Assembly (NCBI GenBank): GCA_913053235.1
Contig: CAJXFT010000012.1
Span: forward strand, 1-38,708
Length of the DNA stretch: 38,708 nt
Direction of reading: 5' to 3'
DNA from: an uncultured Alphaproteobacteria bacterium
Lineage (GTDB): Bacteria > Pseudomonadota > Alphaproteobacteria > UBA828
The notes beneath the pieces were generated by a model. That model worked only from the letters and a program-made list of their open reading frames with translations. It did no database searches and had not been told where the DNA came from. A program made the translations under genes and the position numbers. How positions within the stretch are numbered: the first letter of the stretch is position 1; each line of letters opens with the position of its first letter. Of the stretch, positions 1 through 7,424 are shown one piece after another.

Positions 1-1323
1 GAGATGCACGCCATCCAGACCAGCGGCAACTGCATCCGCAACGTCACCGCCGATCATTTTGCCGGCGCCGCGGCCGACGAGATCGAGGACCCGCGCCCGT
101 GGTGCGAGATCATCCGCCAATGGTCGACGCTGCATCCCGAATTCTCCTTCCTGCCGCGCAAGTTCAAGATCGCCGTCAGCGGCGCGGCCGAGGACCGGGC
201 GGCGCTCCGCGTGCACGATATCGGCCTGCGGATTTGCCTGAACGAGGCCGGGAAGGTCGGCTTCGAGGTGATGGTCGGCGGCGGCCAGGGGCGGACGCCG
301 ATGATCGCCAAAACGATCCGCGAATTCCTGCCCAAGGCGGAACTGCTGTCCTATTTGGAAAGCATTCTGCGCGTCTACAATCAGTTGGGCCGGCGCGACA
401 ATATGTATAAGGCGCGCATCAAGATTCTGGTGCATGAAATCGGCGCCGAGGCGCTGGCGGAAATGATCGAGGCCGAGTGGCGCCAGGTGCGCCAGGGATT
501 CGTCGATCTTGCGGGCGAGGAAGTGGCGCGCATCGAGCGCTATTTCGCGCCGCCGCCGTTCGAACCGGCGGCCGGCAGCGACAGCGGCCTGGATAAGGCG
601 CGGCGCGCGGACAGCATATTCGATCGCTGGCTTGAGCAGAATGTCGATGCGCATAAACAGCCGGGTTACGCCATCGTCACCGTATCGCTTAAGTCAGTGG
701 GCCGGGTGCCGGGCGATATCGACGCCGACCGGATGGAAGCGGTGGCCGATCTGGCGATGCGTTTCAGCTTCGACGAATTGCGCGCCACGCATCAGCAAAA
801 CCTCGTCCTGCCGCATGTGCGCAAATGCGATCTCCATGCGGTTTGGCAAAAGCTCGAGGCGCATGGTCTCGCCACCGCCAATCGCGGCCTTATAGGCGAT
901 ATCATCGCCTGCCCGGGAATGGATTATTGCAGCCTCGCCACGGCGCGCTCGATCCCGGTGGCGCGGGCGATCAGCGAGCGCTTCGATGATTTGGCGCGGC
1001 AGAACGATATCGGCGATCTCAGGCTCAACATTTCGGGCTGCATCAATGCCTGCGGCCATCACCATGTCGGCCATATCGGCATTCTCGGGCTCGAAAAGAA
1101 CGGCGCCGAGAACTACCAGATCACGCTCGGCGGGCGCGCCGACGGCAAGGCGGCGATCGGCGAAATCGTCGGACCCGCTTTCTCCGCCGAGGATATCGTC
1201 GGCGCCGTCGAAGCGGTGGTGCATACCTACCTCGATCTGCGCCGGACCGGCGAGCGATTCATCGACGCCTATGCCCGTCTCGGCCGCGGCCCCTTCAAGG
1301 AGAATATCTATGCCGCTGATTAA
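1..1323 (+). CDS. cysI: Sulfite/nitrite reductase hemoprotein beta-subunit, 5' truncated by window edge
   Basis: This is the siroheme/[4Fe-4S] reductase that takes sulfite to sulfide in assimilatory sulfate reduction, in the cytoplasm. The reading frame is open to the first base, so the ATG at position 4 is internal and roughly the first 100 residues lie outside the window. Numbered from that ATG, a CPGMDYC motif (Cys303, Cys309) and a GCINACG motif (Cys346, Cys350) form the Cys-x5-Cys and Cys-x3-Cys pairs that hold the cluster and bridge to siroheme. A nitrite reductase of the same fold is the alternative. The DUF934 and cysH genes directly downstream favour sulfite. Its 3' end overlaps the next gene by 14 bases. 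Confidence 0.93.
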   Translation, partial: EMHAIQTSGNCIRNVTADHFAGAAADEIEDPRPWCEIIRQWSTLHPEFSFLPRKFKIAVSGAAEDRAALRVHDIGLRICLNEAGKVGFEVMVGGGQGRTPMIAKTIREFLPKAELLSYLESILRVYNQLGRRDNMYKARIKILVHEIGAEALAEMIEAEWRQVRQGFVDLAGEEVARIERYFAPPPFEPAAGSDSGLDKARRADSIFDRWLEQNVDAHKQPGYAIVTVSLKSVGRVPGDIDADRMEAVADLAMRFSFDELRATHQQNLVLPHVRKCDLHAVWQKLEAHGLATANRGLIGDIIACPGMDYCSLATARSIPVARAISERFDDLARQNDIGDLRLNISGCINACGHHHVGHIGILGLEKNGAENYQITLGGRADGKAAIGEIVGPAFSAEDIVGAVEAVVHTYLDLRRTGERFIDAYARLGRGPFKENIYAAD

Positions 1324-1816
1324 AAATGGCGCCATCGCCGAAGATGCATGGCAATTCCCGGCCGACGATGCGCCGCTTCCCGGCGCCGGGCCGGTGGCGG
1401 TTTCGCTGGCGCGCTGGCGCCGCGAACGGGAGGTGCTGCTGGCGCGCGGCGAGCCGATCGGTTTGGCTATGAACAGCGACGAGAGGGCCGAGGATATCGC
1501 ATCGGAGCACGGCGCATTCGAATTGATCGCGCTCGACTTCCCGACCTTCCGCGACGGGCGGCCCTACAGCACGGCGCGGCTGTTGCGCGAACGTTACGGT
1601 TATGGCGGCGAGTTGCGCGCCGTCGGCGACGTCTCGCGCGATCAATTTCTGTTCATGCACCGCTGCGGCTTCGACGCCTTCCAGGTCTCGGGCGGCGCTA
1701 CGCTGGAGGGGTGGCTGCGCGCGGTTTCGGAGATATCGATCTGGTACCAGCCGACGGGCGACCCCCGCGCGGCGCTGGGCGCACTGCGCCATGTCCAAGC
1801 GGCGGCGGCGGAATAG
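1310..1816 (+). CDS. DUF934 family protein of the sulfate-reduction operon
   Basis: This 168-residue protein belongs to the DUF934 family, which in alphaproteobacteria and many other proteobacteria lies between cysI and cysH and is thought to help sulfite reduction; its biochemical role is unsettled. The ATG at 1310 sits inside the end of cysI and is preceded by AAGGAG at about 1297-1302, so translation is probably coupled. The middle carries an F-x-D-GR-x-YS segment (near DFPTFRDGRPYS) and a later GGELRAVGDVSRDQ segment, both typical of the family. No signal peptide or membrane segment is seen. The gene is nine bases ahead of cysH. Confidence 0.88.
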   Translation: MPLIKNGAIAEDAWQFPADDAPLPGAGPVAVSLARWRREREVLLARGEPIGLAMNSDERAEDIASEHGAFELIALDFPTFRDGRPYSTARLLRERYGYGGELRAVGDVSRDQFLFMHRCGFDAFQVSGGATLEGWLRAVSEISIWYQPTGDPRAALGALRHVQAAAAE

Positions 1817-1825
1817 GAAGAGGCT

Positions 1826-2578
1826 ATGAACGGCTTTGCGGAAATAAGGCGGCCCGACGCCGCGCGTCTTTCCGGCGCGGCGGCGCGCGCCGGGGCGCTT
1901 CGTGAGCGTTACGGCGAACTCGAAGGCGAGGCGCTGCTCCGCGTCATGCTGGAATGGGAGTATAAGGGGCGCATCGCGCTGGTTTCCTCGTTCGGCGCCG
2001 AGGCGGCTTTGCTCTTGGACATGGTGGCGCGCATCGATCCCGCGACGCCGGTAATTTTCATCGATACCGGAAAGCTCTTTCACCAGACCCTGACCTACCG
2101 CGACATATTGGTGCGCCGCCTCGCCCTCAGTGACGTGCGCAGCGTCGGACCGATAGCGTTCGATCTCGCCGGGCACGACCCGGACAGCGCGCTGTGGCAA
2201 CAAAACCCCAATCTGTGCTGCTATTTGCGCAAGGTCCTGCCGCTCGAGCGCGCCCTCGGCCGCTTCGATGCCTGGATCACCGGACGCAAGCGCGATCACG
2301 GCGGCGAGCGCGGCGGGTTGCAAACCATCGAGGCCGTCGATGGCCGCATCCGCTTCAACCCGCTGGCCCATTGGAGCCAGGAAAATATCGACGACGCGTT
2401 CCGCAAACGCGGCCTGCCGCGTCACCCCTTAAGCGAGGAAGGCTATGCCTCGATCGGCTGCGCGCCTTGCACCGAGCCGGTGTCGGCGGAGGCGCATGGC
2501 CGGGCCGGGCGCTGGCGCGGCAGCGTCAAGAGCGAATGCGGTATCCACCACCCGCGCTGGTCACGGAATCACCCGTGA
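1826..2578 (+). CDS. cysH: Assimilatory adenylyl-sulfate (APS/PAPS) reductase
   Basis: This enzyme reduces adenylyl sulfate, or its 3'-phospho form, to sulfite using thioredoxin or glutaredoxin. It has the PP-loop nucleotide-binding fold, with SSFGAEAALLLD near residues 54-65. The Cys131-Cys132 pair and the Cys212-x2-Cys215 pair are the ligands of the [4Fe-4S] cluster that mark the APS-using type; PAPS-only enzymes lack them. The C-terminal ECGIH motif (Cys238) is the redox-active tail. At 250 residues it is normal length. AGGAAGAGG lies shortly upstream of the ATG. It is the last gene of the cys operon. Substrate preference for APS is inferred from the cysteines. Confidence 0.93.
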   Translation: MNGFAEIRRPDAARLSGAAARAGALRERYGELEGEALLRVMLEWEYKGRIALVSSFGAEAALLLDMVARIDPATPVIFIDTGKLFHQTLTYRDILVRRLALSDVRSVGPIAFDLAGHDPDSALWQQNPNLCCYLRKVLPLERALGRFDAWITGRKRDHGGERGGLQTIEAVDGRIRFNPLAHWSQENIDDAFRKRGLPRHPLSEEGYASIGCAPCTEPVSAEAHGRAGRWRGSVKSECGIHHPRWSRNHP

Positions 2579-2614
2579 ATCGTCCAATTCGGAATACCGC
2601 TCGGCGCAAATCTG

Positions 2615-2623
2615 TGCTATACT
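2615..2623 (+). promoter_or_regulatory. Extended -10 promoter (TGCTATACT)
   Basis: TG-n-TATACT is a near-consensus extended -10 element. No good -35 hexamer lies 16-18 bases upstream, which is tolerated for extended -10 promoters. Transcription would start near 2630, just ahead of a Shine-Dalgarno sequence and a 9-codon ORF. This is inferred from sequence only. Confidence 0.4.
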
Positions 2624-2649
2624 CCGGAAAACGGTCGGAGGTTACGATT

Positions 2650-2679
2650 ATGACTCCACCCAAGAGTTTTCTGACATAG
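2650..2679 (+). CDS. Nine-codon ORF (MTPPKSFLT) with Shine-Dalgarno
   Basis: An ATG at 2650 opens a nine-residue peptide, MTPPKSFLT, closed by TAG. GGAGG at 2637-2641 stands eight bases upstream, an ideal ribosome-binding spacing, and an extended -10 promoter lies before it. The combination suggests that it is translated, perhaps as a leader or regulatory peptide. The Pro-Pro pair is a known ribosome-slowing context. I recognise no homologue; the ORF could also have arisen by chance. Confidence 0.3.
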   Translation: MTPPKSFLT

Positions 2680-2742
2680 TCTCGACAGACGAACTTTAAG
2701 CTCGGCCAAGAGCCGGGCGGTGAGCTTTCAAGCCACCCATAT

Positions 2743-2772
2743 ACAACCCCGCCCAAATGCCGGCGGGGTTGT
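2743..2772 (+). terminator. Strong hairpin, probable terminator of cys operon or small RNA
   Basis: A perfect 11-base stem (ACAACCCCGCC at 2743-2753 with GGCGGGGTTGT at 2762-2772) encloses an 8-base loop. The following sequence is only weakly T-rich, so intrinsic termination is plausible but not classical. It follows cysH by about 165 bases. Confidence 0.5.
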
Positions 2773-2779
2773 TGATTCA

Positions 2780-3140
2780 AGCGCCCGTCCGGGCGGCGTC
2801 GGATCGGCGCCGCCCGAGTGAGCCGATCAAAGGCGCTCAGGCCGTCTCACCGGCCAAATTGGCGCCATTCGGCGACGGCGGCGGGGCGCTTCCGTTTGCA
2901 AACGCCGCCACTGCAAATCCCATTACAGAAATTCAGCCACAGCGCATCACTACATGCGTAATCATACGTAAGTAATGAAATATTCTGAAGGCATTTAATG
3001 GGGCATTAACTGGATTGGCGGCATTCTAATATCCGAAATGCTCTCGTATTCCGTAAGATTTTGACAAGGAAATGTGTTGCGTTAAACGCGTTTCCGGCGA
3101 AATCGCCAGATTAATTATCTCGAGAAGGAGATAGCCTGTC
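2780..3140. other. Intergenic stretch before the broken carbonic anhydrase gene
   Basis: No convincing gene is seen here. Base composition falls toward AT after about 2930. A TTGACA hexamer at 3061-3066 could be a -35 box, but the best -10 match (TTAAAC at 3082-3087) is poor and closely spaced. GAGAAGGAG at about 3122-3130 is the Shine-Dalgarno of the ORF starting at 3141. The region is probably the original promoter region of the carbonic anhydrase gene whose 5' part survives. Confidence 0.4.
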
Positions 3141-3430
3141 ATGACGTCACGTCCGCCAAAATCAGCCTTCAGCCGCCGCTCGGTGCTGAAGTATATGGCC
3201 GCCGCAGCCGCGGCCTGCCCGACCTGTCTGTCGGTGGCATCCGCCATTGCTTCCGAGAAAAAAGTGGCTTCGGCCGCCGCCGACAAGGGCCATGACGCGG
3301 CCCATTGGAGTTATGGCGGCGACACCGGCCCCGAACATTGGGGCGACATGGAAGCCGGCAATAAGGTCTGCTCGATGGGTTTTCAGCAATCGCCCATCGA
3401 TTTGCGCGAAGCGATCCCGTCCAGCCCGGG
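3141..3430 (+). pseudogene. 5' fragment of Tat-exported alpha-carbonic anhydrase
   Basis: The ATG at 3141 follows a good GAGAAGGAG ribosome site. It starts a twin-arginine signal (SRRSVLK followed by an alanine-rich hydrophobic stretch and a cleavage region near ASAIAS). The mature start shows the alpha-carbonic anhydrase signature HWSYGGDTGPEHWGDM, a conserved Cys and QQSPIDL, at normal spacing. After about residue 95 the homology ends and the frame continues in unrelated arginine-rich residues to 3650. The zinc histidines, which lie later in the family, are missing, so the product cannot be an active periplasmic enzyme. Downstream DNA belongs to a chemotaxis receptor in another frame, so a deletion or recombination joined the two near 3415-3430. 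Confidence 0.75.
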
Positions 3431-4616
3431 GCATATCTCTCCGAGAAAGTGCATCACGAGTTCGATACCGTGCATGCCGCCCTCAAGGCGCTCGGCCCGA
3501 CCCTGCGCACGGCGATGGAAAAGGAACTGTTCGCCAAGCTCAGCGAAGAGTTCGAGATCTACATCGAAGCCTTCGAAAAAGTCGTCGAGGACGAGCACGA
3601 GATCGCCAACCTGGTCCATCACGAGATGGATGAGGCGGCCACCGAACTGATCGAGGCTGCCGAATGGATCGTCGCCGAGGTGCACGCCGAGACGGCCGCG
3701 GTCAAGGCCGAGACCATACACACCATCGAAAACGCCGAGCTGATTGTGATGATCCTAAGCGTTGCCGGCTTGGCCCTCGGTATCGTCCTCGCCTGGCTCA
3801 TCGGCACCGGCCTGACCAAACCTGTGGTCGGCATGACGCAAGCCATGCAGCGCCTGGCGGATGGTGATCATAGTGTCGAAATTCCGGCACAGAACCGCGG
3901 CGACGAGATCGGCGTCATGGCCGGCGCGGTGCAGGTCTTCAAGGAAAACGCCATCACCGTCAAACGCCAGGAAGAGGAGGCGGAGCAAACGCGTCTGGAT
4001 AATGAAAATCAGGCGCGCGAGGATCGCATGAACCTTGCCGACGGCTTTGAACAAGCGATCATGGGCATCGTCCAATCGGTTGGCGATTCGGCCAATTCCA
4101 TGAGCACCTCGGCCGAGCAGATGCGCGGTGTCGCGGACCGGACTTCGGAGCGGGCGGCGACGGTGACCTCCGCCTCCACCCAGGCAAGCGCCAATGTGCA
4201 ATCGGTGGCTACGGCGGCGGAGGAGATGTCGACGTCGATCCAGGAAATCTCCCGCCAGGTCACCACATCGACCGATTTCTCCAACGGTGCGGTGACCGAG
4301 TCCCAGCGCGCCACGGATGAGGTCCAGAACCTGGCCGAAGTCTCGCAACGGATCGGCGAAGTGATCAATCTGATCAACGACATCGCCAGCCAGACCAACC
4401 TGTTGGCCTTGAACGCCACGATCGAGGCGGCCCGCGCCGGCGATGCCGGCAAGGGCTTTGCCGTGGTCGCCTCCGAGGTCAAGAGCCTGGCCACTCAAAC
4501 CGCCAAGGCGACGGAAGAAATTTCCGAGCAAATTTCCGAGATCCAAGGCGCCACCGGCTCCGCCGTCACGGCGATCGAAGGTATCTCCAACACCATTGAT
4601 CAGATCAGCGAGGCGG
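3431..4616 (+). pseudogene. Internal fragment of a methyl-accepting chemotaxis protein
   Basis: The readable product runs from about GAYLSEK through one transmembrane helix ([20 protein letters not shown]), a HAMP domain (through [15 protein letters not shown]) and the receptor signalling hairpin with [19 protein letters not shown] and [15 protein letters not shown]. It resembles the HAMP-containing receptors common in Rhodospirillales. The first transmembrane helix and the start of the sensor domain are missing. The family C-terminus, after NTIDQISE, is replaced by unrelated sequence that reads on to a stop at 4699. A GTG at 3449 could start translation, but it has no ribosome site. I treat it as a remnant; a partial product cannot be excluded because the frame stays open for over 1.2 kb. 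Confidence 0.75.
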
Positions 4617-4766
4617 GTAACCGAGAGGCGCGTCTATCAAATGATGGAAAGTGGCCAACTGGACTATCGAGGGCGCAGACCAAGGCGGATCAGCCGTGAC
4701 AGCTTTGGTCGATATCTGGAAGGACGTTGGCCGCTATTGAGCAACTTTATGGGCGGCTGGGCATGA
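4617..4766 (+). pseudogene. 3' fragment of excisionase-like helix-turn-helix gene
   Basis: In a frame different from the chemotaxis fragment, residues [18 protein letters not shown] followed by [17 protein letters not shown] match the small MerR-like DNA-binding domain of phage and integrative-element excisionases (turn, VYxxxxSGxL, basic strand, RISRxxxxxYL). The beginning of the domain and any start codon are missing: the fragment begins at the junction with the receptor remnant. A stop follows at 4764-4766. With the damaged integrase at 6108-7076 it suggests a decayed integrative element. Confidence 0.5.
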
Positions 4767-4875
4767 GCCGTCGGCGCGGACTGGAAATCGCGTTTTCTAT
4801 AATTCGGTGCGGTAGCCAATATGTGGGGGTTGCTCATCAGGACGTTAAAGCGAAACCCCAAGACCTTCCGGTCCG

Positions 4876-5727
4876 CTACTGCCGTTGCCCCTCCGCACAA
4901 TGAACGTAGTGGCAGAGAAAGTCGCGTAGGTCCTCGCGCGGAATCTCATAGTCGAGCAAGCTGTGGACGCTGTTGAGTGGTGGCTCGTCGTAGACAACAG
5001 AGCGGCTAGCTGAATTTTTCATAAATTCGCCGCAATTGCCTTGTAACAGATAATGGCTAAGCCAGGGGTCGCGATTACCGACAAGGCTCAGAACCGGTTG
5101 GTTAGACGAACTGTTTAGCCCCGAATATTCCGGCCAACCGGCGTTGCAACCCCAGCCTTCGATTACGCGAGCTTTGAACCCAACGGTATGCTCTACCGAT
5201 AGCGTCGCCGTGGTAATAGCCCCTTCGCTGTGGCCTATCAGCACCATCTTCTCTTTGTCCACCCACGGCAGGGCGCGGACACGAGCAATTGCATGGGCGG
5301 CTTCCTCTTGACGCAGTGCCAGGGTGCCACGATAGATTCCACCCTGTTGCGTCGCCGGATCGCAGCTTTGCGGCTTGTTGGTGCGCGCAAAACTGTCTGG
5401 AGCGATTACAACAAAGCCAAGTGACGCGAGGTAGCGGCCCCGCCGGTCGGTTCCTTGCCAAAAGCCAGCGCAGCCATGCATGTGGATCGCGACCGGTAAT
5501 AGTTTCTCCTGCTTCGCCGTGAAGTCGTGTAGAGCTGCCATAGATAGGGGTCGAAGTCGCACAGGGCTATCGGCCGGGGGTAAAAAGACACGCGCTGCGT
5601 CCCAAGTTCGAGTGACATCCTGCTGCGCTGCCTCAATCAATCCGGCATCGTCTACGCCTGCTTTAACACACGATGTGGAAATGCCAGCTACCAGCGCGAC
5701 AACTAAAACCTTCATCAATTTCATCAT
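4876..5727 (-). CDS. Exported alpha/beta hydrolase (dienelactone-hydrolase-like)
   Basis: This 283-residue protein begins with a hydrophobic signal (MKVLVVALVAGISTSC) and is probably secreted to the periplasm. The Cys lacks a clean lipobox. The alpha/beta-hydrolase core follows: an IHMHGCAGFW oxyanion region, LASLGFVVIAPDSF, the nucleophile elbow GHSEG, an acid in VGNRDPW and a candidate histidine in NSVHSLLDY. The substrate is unknown. The start is set by the very strong GGAGGAGG just upstream of tandem ATGs. Base composition is lower in GC than in the flanking cys and oxidoreductase genes. Lying between excisionase and integrase remnants, it is probably cargo brought in by that element. Confidence 0.7.
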   Translation of the reverse strand: MMKLMKVLVVALVAGISTSCVKAGVDDAGLIEAAQQDVTRTWDAARVFLPPADSPVRLRPLSMAALHDFTAKQEKLLPVAIHMHGCAGFWQGTDRRGRYLASLGFVVIAPDSFARTNKPQSCDPATQQGGIYRGTLALRQEEAAHAIARVRALPWVDKEKMVLIGHSEGAITTATLSVEHTVGFKARVIEGWGCNAGWPEYSGLNSSSNQPVLSLVGNRDPWLSHYLLQGNCGEFMKNSASRSVVYDEPPLNSVHSLLDYEIPREDLRDFLCHYVHCAEGQRQ

Positions 5728-5882
5728 TGGCCTCCTCCTACGCCGTCAACAGCGGGATGCAGAATTCTACACTCGTTGCCAGACGGAGCGTAAGAGTGGC
5801 TGCATGGGTCATACCATCACTTCTGGATAATCCGACATGGCCACGATACGGTTTTCCCGTTCAAACAAATGGAGGGTGCGTT

Positions 5883-6149
5883 ATGAGAAAATTCAGTCTG
5901 GTTTTGGCCGCCGCCGTTATGGCTGTTGGGCTGGCGGTGTCGGGTGGTGCTAGTGCTGAAGACATGCCGTCAAATTATGAAGTCTTGGCCAACGGAGATA
6001 TCCTGATGAAGTCAGCAACTATAGGCGCACATTTCTTCACGGTACATTATGACGGAGTGATTTATAGCTGCATGCTGAATAATGGCAATGTGGGCTGTAA
6101 TGCATCTTTAAGCCAAACCAATAAGGCTACGGCACTCCACCTTTCGTAG
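5883..6149 (+). CDS. Small exported protein of unknown function, C-terminus possibly replaced
   Basis: The ATG at 5883 has GGAGGG six bases upstream. It opens an 88-residue product with a textbook signal peptide (MRKFSLVLAAAVMAVGLAV, cleavage near ASA-ED). The mature part (SNYEVLANGDILMKSATIG onward, with two Cys) resembles small periplasmic proteins, but I do not recognise a family. The last residues (after about NASLSQ) lie over the truncated end of the oppositely oriented integrase, so the original C-terminus may have been cut. The tail-to-tail overlap with the integrase frame is about 40 bases. Confidence 0.55.
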   Translation: MRKFSLVLAAAVMAVGLAVSGGASAEDMPSNYEVLANGDILMKSATIGAHFFTVHYDGVIYSCMLNNGNVGCNASLSQTNKATALHLS

Positions 6150-7076
6150 CCTTTGCAGCATACCCACACCAGATAACTCAAATATTCTCCCACCTGGTTT
6201 TCTGAATGCTTCCATCGAATCGAGAATCCCGAAGTGCTCGCCTGTCATGGGTACAGCAAACGCTTCTCCATTCTTCATATTCTCCGCCGGAATCTCCCAC
6301 AGCTTTAGGTCATGATTAATTTCGGACCATTTGGCCTTTAGGACTTCACATGTGCGTGAGCCGGATAAGATAGTCCATCGAAGTGCATAGGCTGTCCTGC
6401 AATCAACACTGCAAAGCTGATGATAGAGAGAACGTGTATTTGCATGGTGCAAACTAGGGTGTGGCGCTTCTTTATGTCGGACCTTCGATAGACCGTGTTT
6501 GAGTATCGATATGTCTGCCGGGTTTCTTTTATCGTAGAAGCCTCGGGCCGTAGAATAGTCGAACACCGCCTTCACACCCTGCTGCAGCCTCTTCGCTGTC
6601 GGGTATTTTTCCTCCCAAACTGGATCAAGTAAACTGTAAATATCGTCTATCGATATATCTTTCAGTTTCATCTCCCCGATAGCGGGGTAGATGTATTTAT
6701 CGAAATACATAGCCAATCGATATTGGGATTTGGTGTTTCGATAATTTGCAATCTGTTTTCTCACGAACGGTACTGCTGCATCTTTGAATGTAATGCTTTC
6801 TTGCTCTTGTCTTCGTGTCTCAGCGTCCCTTCGAGTCTTGGGGCACCTTCCTTGAGCAATATCGAGGTTGTGTCTTGCGGCTTCCAGTCGTGCCTCCTTC
6901 AAACTAATTGAGGGGTACGACCCCAGTGACAGATCAATTACCGAAGATCCTCTAATTTTGTATCTCATCAGCCAGGTTTTAGAGCCGCCACGCACATGCA
7001 AATATAGGTGAGGATGCTTCTTACAATCCTTATGTCTTCCGTTCGGCAGCGAGTTTAATTCGGCATCTTTCAGCAT
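6108..7076 (-). pseudogene. Tyrosine integrase with DUF4102-type N-terminus, catalytic C-terminus missing
   Basis: The N-terminal part (LPNGRHKD, LYLHVRGGSKTWLMRYKIRG, LGSYPSISLKEARLEA) is the DUF4102/arm-binding domain of phage P4-like integrases. A core-binding domain follows, then the start of the catalytic domain with the first Arg in SGSRTCEVLKAKW and the Lys-bearing MKNGEAFAVPMT. The HGxR box and the nucleophilic Tyr, which should follow within about 70 residues, are absent: the frame ends after RLRKVECRSLIGLA. The enzyme is therefore almost certainly inactive. The frame is open to 7160; I prefer the ATG at 7076 because family members begin close to this domain. Low local GC supports foreign origin. 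Confidence 0.7.
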
Positions 7077-7160
7077 TGCTTCCAACCTTTCACTTTCACA
7101 CCATGCGATCCGTTTGCGGCCGACGATCCGAAATTTATGTTGGATCAGCGCGACGATCAC

Positions 7161-7424
7161 GGGCAGAACATCTCGGAAACCTAAATGTCTTGCCCCAGTT
7201 GTTGCCCCTGTTGTTGCCCCATTTATGTTCTCGGTCTGCCCTAGACAAAATCAGACACACATGGACACGCATACCCAAAAAGTAGTGGAATCCCGCCGTT
7301 TATCTGGACCTAGGTGGACGATGCTGGATAGTACAATAGTGCCCTTCACGGGAACCAAAAGTTGACAGAAGAGCAGCCGCCCGAAACACTCGATACGACC
7401 GCCCAGGCCCTCCCGGAAGCGAAC
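7161..7424. other. Junction between element remnant and metabolic cluster
   Basis: No gene is evident. The direct repeat GTTGTTGCCCC (about 7199-7209 and 7211-7221) lies just upstream of the integrase start, where attachment or arm sites are often found, but no tRNA end or matching flank could be identified. The stretch 7300-7361 shows no strong promoter for the downstream oxidoreductase, whose native upstream region may have been displaced. Confidence 0.3.

Larger units (their letters stand above)
2630..2775 (+). ncRNA. Candidate small transcript with tiny ORF and terminal hairpin
   Basis: The stretch runs from an extended -10 promoter to a strong GC hairpin, a length (about 140 bases) typical of a bacterial small RNA or attenuated leader. 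Inside, AAGCTC at 2698-2703 can pair with GAGCTT at 2722-2727 around an inner CGGC/GCCG stem. No larger gene follows directly, which argues against a simple leader of a downstream gene. It does not match an RNA family I recognise. Alternatively it is just the cysH 3' untranslated region and operon terminator. Confidence 0.3.

Noticed and set aside
1295-2425. Long minus-strand frame opposite DUF934 and cysH
   Set aside because: It runs antisense to two well-supported overlapping operon genes and has no recognisable domain.
3141-3650. A complete 169-residue Tat-exported protein
   Set aside because: Only the first 95 or so residues match carbonic anhydrase; the rest is out-of-frame receptor DNA, so it is called as a fragment.
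4617-7160. An intact prophage or active integrative element
   Set aside because: The integrase lacks its HGxR box and Tyr, the excisionase lacks its start, and no structural or replication genes are present.
7300-7424. A tRNA end as attachment site next to the integrase
   Set aside because: AATCCCGCC near 7288-7296 resembles a T-arm end, but no cloverleaf or matching acceptor stem could be built.
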